From NCBI GenBank assembly GCA_903930515.1, contig CAIYYW010000062.1, forward strand, positions 1 to 32,025: 32,025 nucleotides of DNA. Direction: 5' to 3'. The position numbers were made by a program, and so were the translations under genes. This DNA comes from an uncultured delta proteobacterium. GTDB lineage: Bacteria; RBG-13-61-14; DRUE01. The notes under the pieces were generated by a model. The model did no database searches and had not been told where the DNA came from. It worked only from the letters and a program-made list of their open reading frames with translations. Positions 15,480 to 23,515 of this stretch are shown in pieces. Positions within the stretch are counted from its first letter, which is position 1. Each line of letters opens with the position of its first letter.

Positions 15480-16364
15480 GTGAGCCAGGTTACAAATATT
15501 ACTTTATCCCTTTCCGGCGCGGATTTGGAAAAATTAAAAAAGTTCCTGACCGAGCTGGGGGTGGAGCTCAAGGCAACCCCCTACGGGTTCCAGGCCCGGC
15601 ACGGGGACTCCGCGCTCAACTGGTATGATTCGGGCAAGCTGGTGCTCCAGGGCAGGGAGGCCGCGGATTTGGCCGAGGAGCTGTATTTGATGGGGCTGGT
15701 CAAGACCGGCTGGACTTTGAAGTCGGAGCCGAGGATCGGGGTGGACGAGTCGGGCAAGGGGGATTATTTCGGACCCCTGGTCACGGCCGGGGCAGTGGTG
15801 ATCCCGGAGCAGGAGCCGCAACTGATCCGGCTCGGGGTGCGCGACTCCAAGACCATCTCGGATTACACCATCAAGCAAATGTCCGCGGAGCTGGAAAAAA
15901 TCGTTCCTCATTCCAAGGTGGTGATCGGCCCGAAAAAATACAACGAGCTTCATCTCAAGATGAAAAATGTCAACCGGGTCCTGGCCTGGGCCCACAGCCG
16001 GGCGATTGAAAACCTGCTGGAAAAAAACCCGGTCAAGCTCGCGGTCTCGGACCAGTTCGGAGACGAAAGCTATTTGCGCCGGGCGCTTTTGGAAAAGGGA
16101 AAGCGGATTAAATTGATCCAGAGACCCCGGGGAGAAGAAGACCTGGCCGTGGCCTGCGCCAGCATCATCGCCCGCTCGGAATTTTTATTCCGCCTTGACC
16201 AGCTCTCTCGCCAATTTGAAATAGAGCTTCCCAAAGGCGCCTCCGAGCAGGTGATTGAGGCCGGGAAACAACTGGTAAAAAAATCAGGCGCGGAAGCCCT
16301 GGACCAGGCCGCCAAGACCCACTTTAAAACCACGCTCAAAATTATCGGCAGGATGATGGACTGA
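15480..16364 (+). CDS. rnhC: Ribonuclease HIII
   Basis: 294 residues. The N-terminal ~80 residues fit the TBP-like substrate-binding domain that separates RNase HIII from HII. The catalytic domain begins RIGVDESGKGDYFGPLV with D89 and E90; D122 (RDSKTIS) and D191 (VSDQFGD) complete the D-E-D-D metal site, and EEDLAVACASIIAR is also conserved. The enzyme cleaves RNA in RNA-DNA hybrids. The start is a GTG seven bases after the preceding stop with no Shine-Dalgarno sequence, suggesting translational coupling. It ends 6 bases from the convergent membrane-protein gene, with no room for a separate terminator. Confidence 0.94.
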   Translation: MSQVTNITLSLSGADLEKLKKFLTELGVELKATPYGFQARHGDSALNWYDSGKLVLQGREAADLAEELYLMGLVKTGWTLKSEPRIGVDESGKGDYFGPLVTAGAVVIPEQEPQLIRLGVRDSKTISDYTIKQMSAELEKIVPHSKVVIGPKKYNELHLKMKNVNRVLAWAHSRAIENLLEKNPVKLAVSDQFGDESYLRRALLEKGKRIKLIQRPRGEEDLAVACASIIARSEFLFRLDQLSRQFEIELPKGASEQVIEAGKQLVKKSGAEALDQAAKTHFKTTLKIIGRMMD

Positions 16365-16370
16365 CGCGTT

Positions 16371-18596
16371 TTATTTTGAAGACCCCAGCCGCTTGAGCGC
16401 GCCGGAAATTACTTCCATCGGCGGCTTGAACCCGGACTGGTCCAGTTGGGAAATTTCTCGGCATCTTTGCCATTGCGAGAGCGCGAGCTGTTTTTCCCCG
16501 GTCATCTCATACACCTTGGCCAGGTCCATACAGACATAAATCTGGTTTGGGAACCGGTTTAAAATTCCCTGGAAAATACGGATGGCCCGCTCGGTATTTC
16601 CGCTTGACGCCAAGGCCCGCGCCAGTTGAATCTGGTTCATAGCAAAATCGGGCCGCTTGGCCGCGGCTTTCTCCAGATAGGGCAGGGCCTCGCGGGAACG
16701 GCCCAGCAGATTCAAGGTAGCCCCCAGGTAATAATTTAAATCCACATCCTCAGGCGCCAGCCTCACTCCCTGCTCAAACTCTTGCCGGGCATATTCAAAT
16801 TGTTCCAGCATCAAGAGCAATTTGCCCAGGGTAAATCTTTCCCGAGCCAGCAGCGCCGGGCCGACCCCGGCCGGGGCCGGGCTGGAAAAGCCGCGCTGGA
16901 AGTCAATTTGGAAATTTTGGATCGCGGAGGCCGACTCCGGCTTCTTCTTCAAAAAGACCGCGGCCTGGCCATCCAAATATACCAGCGCCCATCCGGGGTC
17001 TTGATTCAGGTCCAGGAACAGGTTTTGGATCTCCGGAAAATGGCTCAGCAGCACGGCGTCAAAATTCCATTTCCGATCTTCTTTTTGGAAATCCGGCCGG
17101 TTTTCCAGCGCCTGGACATAAGTCTTGAAAAAATCCTCCCCGTACAACTCCAGCCGCGGATCAATATAAACCTTCCAGTCCGGGTACCCGGCCCAGATCA
17201 GATATGAGGAGGACGCGTCTGAAAAAATTTTCAAACCCGCCTTCTGACCCGCCCGGTCGCACATCAGCCTCAAAGACCGGGCCGCCCGGATCGGATACTC
17301 GGTTTCCAGGGCGCCGATCCCGAATTGAGCATTAGTCCCGTTCCGGACATAAAAACGGCCGCTGATTACATCCGCCGTCAGCCAGATCATCCCGGCCAGA
17401 ACCGCCAGGCCGAGCATCGGCAGGAATCTGCGCAAACGCATTTTCAGCCCGGGAAACGGCAAAAAAGACTGGTCTTGGTTTTCAGCCAGGATCCGGCTCG
17501 CCAGCGCAACCGTGATGATGGCGAACAAAGCCACATTCCGGAGCGCGGTTATGGAGAGGAAAAGGAAGCAGAGCCAAAGCGCCAGAGAAGCCGGATAGAC
17601 GCGCCGGCGATAAAATAAGACCGCGAAAAAGAGCGCGGATACAACCATCAGGATGATATATATAGAGAGGTCAAACCCGGGCAGATGGGAAAATGGATTC
17701 CGGAACTCGTAAATGACCTTTCCCAGAAAACTTCCCGGATGAGCGATTTCCCGAAACAGGATCCACGGAAAAATCGCGCCCCGAAAGCCGGAAGGGTTAA
17801 CCAAGGTCAGCGGGATGGAGATAGCCAGGGCAAGCCCCAGCCCGAATGCGGATTTGCCGCGATCGGCCCTCGGGGAATTCCTCCGCAACCACCAGTCCGG
17901 GATCAAAAGCAGTTCCTCCAACAGAAACGCAGACAGGATTACAAAATAAATCGGCCACAAGCCCTCGCTGTTCACCCATAATAAAAGCAGCGCCGGCATC
18001 AACGCGACCGCGATTTTTTTGCCCCGCCTGATCCGATCAATCAAAAGGATCTCCAGGGCCGCATAAAAAAAAGTAAGGATTTCCGGCCGGAGCTTTAGTC
18101 GGATGGAAACCGTGAGCAGGGCGATGATCCCGAACAGGATGACGCCGAAATATTTTCTGGGGTTAAAGCCCGGAACCAGGATCAAAATCCAGGTCAAGCC
18201 GGTTAAGAGCGATCCGAACAGTATCATCCCGGCGTATCCGGCTTTTTGGTATAGAAGATATATGATTAGTTGAAAAATCCACTGGGGATCTATCCATTCC
18301 TTGCCCGCGATAGTGAAGGAATAGATGTCCTGATCCGGCACCCGGTGAGTCTCAAAAATAATCTGCCCGGTCTTTAAATGCCAGAAGATGTCCGTGTCAA
18401 TCAGGGTGTGGAAGCTGATCAGGAAGGAGAGTGCGATGATTCCGGCAAGGCAGAGCCATCCGAGAAATCCGTCCCAGGCCGGCGGGACCAAAGCTTTTCC
18501 GGCCGGACCCTGTTTTTGTGCGCGCTTGCTCTCAGGAGCGATTTTTGCAACCTGGCCCGGGGGCTTGCTTTTTGGTTTTGATTTCTTTTGGGACAT
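16371..18596 (-). CDS. Multi-pass membrane protein with C-terminal TPRs (GT-C-like), copy 1
   Basis: 741 residues from ATG 18596. That start is chosen because a strong promoter (18640-18667) lies downstream of the earlier ATG at 18662, and because MSQKKSKPKSK matches the lysine-rich start of the paralog. After this tail come about ten hydrophobic helices. The first outer loop has DTDIFWHLKTGQIIFETHRVPDQDIYSFT, where the early acidic residue after helix 1 resembles GT-C glycosyltransferases. A soluble domain follows (FSDASSSYLIWAGYPDWKVYIDPRLELYG), then two to three TPRs (about 600-720). Transfer of a lipid-linked sugar is a reasonable guess only. The downstream paralog-start region is 84 bases away, and each copy has its own promoter. 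Confidence 0.8.
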   Translation of the reverse strand: MSQKKSKPKSKPPGQVAKIAPESKRAQKQGPAGKALVPPAWDGFLGWLCLAGIIALSFLISFHTLIDTDIFWHLKTGQIIFETHRVPDQDIYSFTIAGKEWIDPQWIFQLIIYLLYQKAGYAGMILFGSLLTGLTWILILVPGFNPRKYFGVILFGIIALLTVSIRLKLRPEILTFFYAALEILLIDRIRRGKKIAVALMPALLLLWVNSEGLWPIYFVILSAFLLEELLLIPDWWLRRNSPRADRGKSAFGLGLALAISIPLTLVNPSGFRGAIFPWILFREIAHPGSFLGKVIYEFRNPFSHLPGFDLSIYIILMVVSALFFAVLFYRRRVYPASLALWLCFLFLSITALRNVALFAIITVALASRILAENQDQSFLPFPGLKMRLRRFLPMLGLAVLAGMIWLTADVISGRFYVRNGTNAQFGIGALETEYPIRAARSLRLMCDRAGQKAGLKIFSDASSSYLIWAGYPDWKVYIDPRLELYGEDFFKTYVQALENRPDFQKEDRKWNFDAVLLSHFPEIQNLFLDLNQDPGWALVYLDGQAAVFLKKKPESASAIQNFQIDFQRGFSSPAPAGVGPALLARERFTLGKLLLMLEQFEYARQEFEQGVRLAPEDVDLNYYLGATLNLLGRSREALPYLEKAAAKRPDFAMNQIQLARALASSGNTERAIRIFQGILNRFPNQIYVCMDLAKVYEMTGEKQLALSQWQRCREISQLDQSGFKPPMEVISGALKRLGSSK

Positions 18597-18639
18597 ACGC
18601 TTCCCGCTTCCGGCAAAAAGATCGGCCGGAGTTGTCCTA

Positions 18640-18667
18640 ATTGTATTTGAGCGAAAGACCAAGTCAA
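18640..18667 (-). promoter_or_regulatory. Promoter of the copy 1 membrane protein
   Basis: On the minus strand TTGACT (18662-18667), 16-base spacer, TACAAT (18640-18645). Both hexamers match at 5 of 6. It places the transcript start near 18633 and so supports ATG 18596 as the gene start. Confidence 0.65.
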
Positions 18668-18679
18668 TCCGGGAAGGAA

Positions 18680-20920
18680 CTATTTTTGCAGACGCTTGAG
18701 CGCCTCGGAGATTTCATATCCCTGACGCTGGAACCTGATCGGGTCCCGCCGGGAAATCTCCTGGCATCTCAGCCATTGCTCATAAGCCCGGTCCTGGTCC
18801 TTGACCATTTCAAAAACCTTGGCCAGGTCTATGCAAGCGGAAATCTGGTTGGGGGATGTGTTCAAGACGCCCCGCAAGATCATAATCGCCCGGTCGGGTT
18901 TGCCGGTGGAAGCCAAAGCCCAGCCTAGTTGAATCTGCCCGGGAAGGTCGTCGGGATAATTTTTCGCGTTCTCTTCCAAATAGGGGAGCGCCTCCGGGTA
19001 GCGGCGCAAATTATTCAGGGTCAACCCCAAGTCATTTATCAGATTCGGGTCCCGGGGATCATACTTGATTCCGTCTTCAAATTCATAAACAGCCAATTCT
19101 TTATGATTGAGCCAAAGCAACTGAATGCCCCGGTTATACCTCTCCTTAACCATTGAGAAAGCATCCTGCTTTTTGGGCAAAGGAGTATCAAGTTTTTCAG
19201 TCAAGTTCATCCGGTAATTTTGAATGGCCCCTGAAAACGAAGGCCGGTTTTTCAAGAAGACCACATTTTTTCCGTCCAGATATATCAAAACCCAGGCCGA
19301 GCTATGCGCAAGATTCCTGACAAAATCGCTTCCGGTTTCCATCCGATATGCGCTCACGACCACAAGATCAAAATCGTATTTCTGGTCTTCATCCGTAAAC
19401 TCCTGCCAGTTAGCCAGCAACGACGAATATTTCTTGATAAACTGATCACCGTATAATTCCATCCGGGGATCCACATAGACCTTCCAGGCCGGATACCCGG
19501 CCCAGATCAAATAGCCCGCGTTGTGGATGTCGGTGAAAATTTTCAAGGGTCCCGCGGATTCCAACTCCGGAATTGATTTCAAGAATTGACCGGCCCGGAT
19601 CGGGTAATCCGTTTCCGAAGCCCCGATCCCGAACCGGCAAAATAACATATTATGGATAAAAAACTTGCTGCTGATGATTTCCCCGCTCAACCAGACCATC
19701 GCGATAATTAAAATTCCCGCGGCCAGGGGCCGAACCCGCAAAAGCGGATCAGAAAAACGCTTGATCCAAGACCATCCCGGTTCTGAAATGTCCAGGATCA
19801 GCCTGCCCCCGAGCATCGCCATTACCACCGCAAACAAGGGCACATTCCGGTTCGCGGTCGCGGAGATATAAAAAACCCCCCCGCAGATGATCAAGTCCGC
19901 CAGGTATAATCTCCGGGAAAAGATCAGGAAAATAAACAGCAGCCCGGAGAAAACGCTGAGAGCAATATACGCCGGCCTCACCACCGGATTATTCAATATA
20001 AACGGACTTTGAAATTCGCCGATATAACCCCCAATAAAACTTCCGGAAGAAGAAATCTCCCAGAGCAGTTTGAGCGGGAAGACCACCCCTTTCCATCCAT
20101 AAGGGTTGATCCAGATCACCAGAGCGGAGACCGCCAGGCAGACCGCAAGTTCCAGGATCGCTTTTTTCCCGCCCGCGCCAGGCGCCAGCTTGAAGTATTT
20201 TTGCAGACCGAACCAGGGCAAAGCCAGAACCTGCTCGGCTAACACCGCCACCAGGATAAAAAGACCCATTGGCCACAAGCCGTGGCTGTTGACCCAGAGC
20301 AGGATCAAAACTGGAATCGGATATAGCGCTTTCCTTTTTCCCTGCCGATATAAATGCAACAAAAACAGCTCCAGGGCCAGGAAGAAAAAGGTGAAGAACT
20401 CGGGTCGGAGACGGAGCCGGCTGGAGACCGCCAACAGCGAAACCAACGCCAGCGGGATGATCCGGAAATATTTCTTGGAGGAATACCCCGGGACCAGGAT
20501 CAAAGTCCAGGTTAATGCCATTAGAATGCCGCCGAAAAAAATCATTCCGGCAAAGCCGCCGATCCGGTAAGCGATGTAAATGGCGAGTTGGAACAGCCAC
20601 TGCGAGTCAATCCATTCCGTGCCGGCCACGGTGAAGGAAAAAATATCCTGATGCGGCACCCGGTGGGTCTCAAAAATAATTTGCCCGGTCTTGAGATGCC
20701 AGAAGATGTCGGTATCTACCAGCGCGTGGAAACTCATCAGGAAAGAAAGCGCGATAATTCCGGCAAAGCAGATTCTGCCCAGCCATTGATCTATGGGAGG
20801 AGGAATTAAAACCGGAATCTTTTCCCAAAAAGCCGGTTCGTGGGACTGAGCCGCGGATTTCTTCTGGCCGCTTTTCTGGTCCTTAGCTTTTACCTTTTCC
20901 TGCTTCTTCTTCTTGCTCAT
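18680..20920 (-). CDS. Multi-pass membrane protein with C-terminal TPRs (GT-C-like), copy 2
   Basis: 746 residues, a full-length paralog of the next gene downstream. It shares the lysine-rich N-terminal tail, FHALVDTDIFWHLKTGQIIFETHRVPHQDIFSFT, the block of transmembrane helices, FRFGIGASETDYPIRAGQFL, YLIWAGYPAWKVYVDPRMELYG and C-terminal TPRs (DPNLINDLGLTLNNLRRYPEALPYLEENAKNYP and following). The two differ along their whole length, so the duplication is not recent. The loop Asp plus WHL motif is reminiscent of GT-C membrane glycosyltransferases, but no donor or acceptor can be named. Its promoter closely matches that of copy 1, suggesting parallel expression. Confidence 0.82.
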   Translation of the reverse strand: MSKKKKQEKVKAKDQKSGQKKSAAQSHEPAFWEKIPVLIPPPIDQWLGRICFAGIIALSFLMSFHALVDTDIFWHLKTGQIIFETHRVPHQDIFSFTVAGTEWIDSQWLFQLAIYIAYRIGGFAGMIFFGGILMALTWTLILVPGYSSKKYFRIIPLALVSLLAVSSRLRLRPEFFTFFFLALELFLLHLYRQGKRKALYPIPVLILLWVNSHGLWPMGLFILVAVLAEQVLALPWFGLQKYFKLAPGAGGKKAILELAVCLAVSALVIWINPYGWKGVVFPLKLLWEISSSGSFIGGYIGEFQSPFILNNPVVRPAYIALSVFSGLLFIFLIFSRRLYLADLIICGGVFYISATANRNVPLFAVVMAMLGGRLILDISEPGWSWIKRFSDPLLRVRPLAAGILIIAMVWLSGEIISSKFFIHNMLFCRFGIGASETDYPIRAGQFLKSIPELESAGPLKIFTDIHNAGYLIWAGYPAWKVYVDPRMELYGDQFIKKYSSLLANWQEFTDEDQKYDFDLVVVSAYRMETGSDFVRNLAHSSAWVLIYLDGKNVVFLKNRPSFSGAIQNYRMNLTEKLDTPLPKKQDAFSMVKERYNRGIQLLWLNHKELAVYEFEDGIKYDPRDPNLINDLGLTLNNLRRYPEALPYLEENAKNYPDDLPGQIQLGWALASTGKPDRAIMILRGVLNTSPNQISACIDLAKVFEMVKDQDRAYEQWLRCQEISRRDPIRFQRQGYEISEALKRLQK

Positions 20921-20967
20921 CCGCTTTTTTCCCGGCTTCTGCCAACATAATTAATCCGCCCGCTTTA

Positions 20968-20995
20968 ATTGTAGCCGGACGGCTTTCCTGGTCAA
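20968..20995 (-). promoter_or_regulatory. Promoter of the copy 2 membrane protein
   Basis: On the minus strand TTGACC (20990-20995), 16-base spacer, TACAAT (20968-20973), about 47 bases before the ATG. Same hexamers and spacing as the copy 1 promoter. Confidence 0.65.
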
Positions 20996-21198
20996 GTGGA
21001 TAATTTAAAAAATCTTTTTCCTTCGCCTGCGGCTCAGGGGGGCAAGCAGGGCAAGGATCAGTCCTCGGAATCGCGCGTAAACGCACTCGCACATTCAATC
21101 GGAATTGCGCTCCCGGATTCAGCAAAAATATATCAGGCGGGAACTTTTGGGTGAAAGTTGTTTCCCAAATAAGAAACCCCAAAGCAAAGGAGGGCACA

Positions 21199-22179
21199 AT
21201 GAATCTGGTAAAGGTTCTTTCAAGGGCATTCGGGATTCTGATCGCGGTTTCAGTATTTGCCGGAACGGCTTTTGCCGGGAGACTGACTTTGAACGACCGG
21301 ATCAGCGCGGGACCCTGGCTGGAAAAATCCGGGATCCAGATCGCGCCGCTCTATCTCTCCCATCCGGACTCTTCCCTTTCTTTTCTCAGCCTGGACGAGG
21401 CGACCAAGTCCGGCTTGATCAATGTGATGGAGACCAGCGATGTCAACCAACTCCTAGTGGAAAACCAGGGCAAGAAGCCGGTCCTGCTCCTGGCCGGAGA
21501 GGTGGTCAAGGGAGGAAAGCAAGACCGGATGGTGGGCAAGGATTTGATTTTAGGAGCGGGCAAGATCCGTAGGATCAGCGTGTTTTGCGTGGAACATGGG
21601 AGGTGGACTTCGGGCGCGGACAAAACCGAATTTAAAAGCGCGTCGGTGATGGCGGACAATGAGATCCGGCAAAAGGCGCAAAAAGGAGGAGGCTCAGAGG
21701 AGAATCAAACCGGGGTCTGGGATGAGGTGTCCCGCAGCCTGGGGGCCTACCGGGTGGCCGCGGCGCCTACCGGCAACTATCAGGAAATACTTAAAAGCGA
21801 TAAATATAAAGAAGGGGAGTCCATCGGGGATTTTTTCCTCGCCGCCTTCAGAAAAGACGACCAGCTCGCCGGGTTCGCCCTCGCTTATAACGGCGAGGTT
21901 CAGTCGGTGGAATATTTCGACAATCCCAATCTCGCCTCCAAATATAAGGAAAAATTGATCAGTTCTTATGTGACCGGCGCGCTCAAGGATTTGCAGGGTT
22001 CCAAAACCGTCTCCTCGGACGCGCTCAAGGATTTTGCCAACCAGGTTCTCAAGGACGAGAGTCATCAATACCAAAGCGATGATGACATTGTGGTTGAGTC
22101 CCGGTCCGGGAGCCTGGAAAGTTTTGAGCTGCAGAATTCCAAGGGCGCCCTGGTTCATTACGCCCGGTATCAGAAATAA
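21199..22179 (+). CDS. Secreted ARPP-1 (DUF6569) family protein
   Basis: 326 residues from ATG 21199, preceded by AAAGGAGG; the frame is open earlier but without a ribosome site. An N-terminal signal peptide (SRAFGILIAVSVFAGTAFAG, AFA cleavage motif) points to export. The body shows the ARPP-1 pattern: a 'GPWLEKSGIQIAPLYL' strand, then SGLINVMETSDVNQLLVENQGKKPVLLLAGEVVKGGKQDRMVGKDLIL, then the RISVFCVEHGRW strand. Related domains occur beside ADP-ribosylglycohydrolase and rhodanese-phosphatase genes and are thought to act in nucleotide or ligand metabolism; the role of exported single-domain versions is unknown. It is a single-gene unit ended by a strong terminator. Confidence 0.82.
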   Translation: MNLVKVLSRAFGILIAVSVFAGTAFAGRLTLNDRISAGPWLEKSGIQIAPLYLSHPDSSLSFLSLDEATKSGLINVMETSDVNQLLVENQGKKPVLLLAGEVVKGGKQDRMVGKDLILGAGKIRRISVFCVEHGRWTSGADKTEFKSASVMADNEIRQKAQKGGGSEENQTGVWDEVSRSLGAYRVAAAPTGNYQEILKSDKYKEGESIGDFFLAAFRKDDQLAGFALAYNGEVQSVEYFDNPNLASKYKEKLISSYVTGALKDLQGSKTVSSDALKDFANQVLKDESHQYQSDDDIVVESRSGSLESFELQNSKGALVHYARYQK

Positions 22180-22197
22180 GTTTTGCCTTGATCGTCC

Positions 22198-22228
22198 AGG
22201 GGCGGAGCCATTCCGCCCCTTTTTATTT
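22198..22228 (+). terminator. Rho-independent terminator after the ARPP-1 gene
   Basis: AGGGGCGGA (22198-22206) and TCCGCCCCT (22212-22220) form a perfect 9-bp stem with a 5-base loop, followed by TTTTATTT. Confidence 0.9.
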
Positions 22229-22254
22229 GACAATAACCTTTTTATTGCTATCCT
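22227..22254 (+). promoter_or_regulatory. Promoter of the Fic gene
   Basis: TTGACA (22227-22232), 16-base spacer, TATCCT (22249-22254). The -35 begins inside the T tract of the preceding terminator, a very compact arrangement. The leader to the ATG is about 80 bases. Confidence 0.55.
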
Positions 22255-22338
22255 CATATTAAGGACAATTTGGTGGACATTTGAAGCGACATTTAGATTG
22301 TTATTCATTGATTTAATTAAGGAAAGCAGGGACAAAAT

Positions 22339-23511
22339 ATGAGGACATATGAAAAGACACATCCCTGGATAAAATTTTCAGTTAACCTGAGCCAGGTGCA
22401 TCCACAGCTTTGGATAAATCTTGGGGAATGCAAATCCAAATGCGAGCATATTACCGGGGTTCCCTTAAGACCGACCACCGCCAAAAAGCTTCATCAGCTT
22501 TATTTGGCAAAGGGCGTGCTGGCTACAACCGCAATTGAAGGAAACACCCTGTCCGAAGAAGAGGTTTTGAAACATCTGGAAGGCAAACTGAAATTGCCCC
22601 CTTCCAGGGAATACCTCGCCCAGGAAATAGACAATATCATTAAGGGATGCAATCAGATCACCGATGCCATTGCTTCCGGCTCGCCGCCCGGCTTATGCCT
22701 GGAAAGAATCAAAGAACTGAATGCAATTGTCCTGGAAAAACTGCAATTTGAGGAAGGGGTCATCCCGGGCCGGATCCGAAAGTATTCGGTGGGGGTTGCT
22801 CGCTACCGAGGCGCTCCCTGGGAAGATTGTGAATATCTGCTGGAAAGACTTTGTGATTGGCTTAACGGGGAAGATTTTAAGTCAAGGCCAGGCGAGGGAA
22901 TTATTTATGCGATCATCAAAGCGGTTGTCGCCCATCTTTATCTTGCCTGGATTCATCCGTTTGGAGACGGGAACGGACGCACCGCCCGGTTGGTTGAATT
23001 TCAAATTCTGATTTCTTCCGGGGTTCCCGCGCCCGCGGCGCACCTGCTGAGCAATCATTATAATTTGACTCGCTCTGAATACTACCGGCAGTTGGAACAG
23101 GCTTCCATCTCGGGCGGAGAATTTCCGCCCTTCATAAGTTATGCGGTCCAAGGATTTTTGGACGGCCTGCGAAGTCAATTGGAAATCATCAGAGACCAGC
23201 AATGGGATATTGTCTGGAGAAATTATGTCCACGAACAATTTAGAGCAAGGACTAAAACCACAAGTCAACGGCGTCAGCGCGAGCTGATCTTGGAACTTTC
23301 CAGAAAGACTGAGCCGGTGCCGATTCCGGAATTAAAACAGATAAGTCCCGCCATGGCGGAAGCGTATGCTCGAAAGACCAACAAAACTATTCAACGGGAT
23401 ATTAACACCCTTATTAAGATGGGTCTGGCGGAAAAAACCACCCAGGGCTTGCGGGCGAAGAAAGAGATTATCCTTTCATACCTGCCGGTAAAAGCTGAGG
23501 ATGCATCCTAA
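22339..23511 (+). CDS. Fic-family protein with N-terminal inhibitory helix and C-terminal winged-helix region
   Basis: 390 residues. The active-site loop is complete: HPFGDGNGRTAR (H206 onward), matching HxFx(D/E)GNGRxxR, so AMP (or other NMP) transfer to a hydroxyl side chain is expected. An inhibitory motif TTAIEGN (about 57-63; pattern S/T-xxx-E-G/N) lies N-terminal, the class II arrangement in which the Glu blocks ATP gamma-phosphate binding. The C-terminal ~90 residues (RRQRELILELSRKTEPVPIPELKQ...KTIQRDINTLIKMGLAEK) look like a winged-helix DNA-binding domain. No antitoxin gene adjoins it, consistent with built-in inhibition. Start at 22339 follows a GCAGGGA ribosome site. The gene seems lower in GC than its neighbours, so transfer is plausible. 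It ends 4 bases from the convergent protease gene. Confidence 0.92.
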   Translation: MRTYEKTHPWIKFSVNLSQVHPQLWINLGECKSKCEHITGVPLRPTTAKKLHQLYLAKGVLATTAIEGNTLSEEEVLKHLEGKLKLPPSREYLAQEIDNIIKGCNQITDAIASGSPPGLCLERIKELNAIVLEKLQFEEGVIPGRIRKYSVGVARYRGAPWEDCEYLLERLCDWLNGEDFKSRPGEGIIYAIIKAVVAHLYLAWIHPFGDGNGRTARLVEFQILISSGVPAPAAHLLSNHYNLTRSEYYRQLEQASISGGEFPPFISYAVQGFLDGLRSQLEIIRDQQWDIVWRNYVHEQFRARTKTTSQRRQRELILELSRKTEPVPIPELKQISPAMAEAYARKTNKTIQRDINTLIKMGLAEKTTQGLRAKKEIILSYLPVKAEDAS

Positions 23512-23515
23512 CCGC

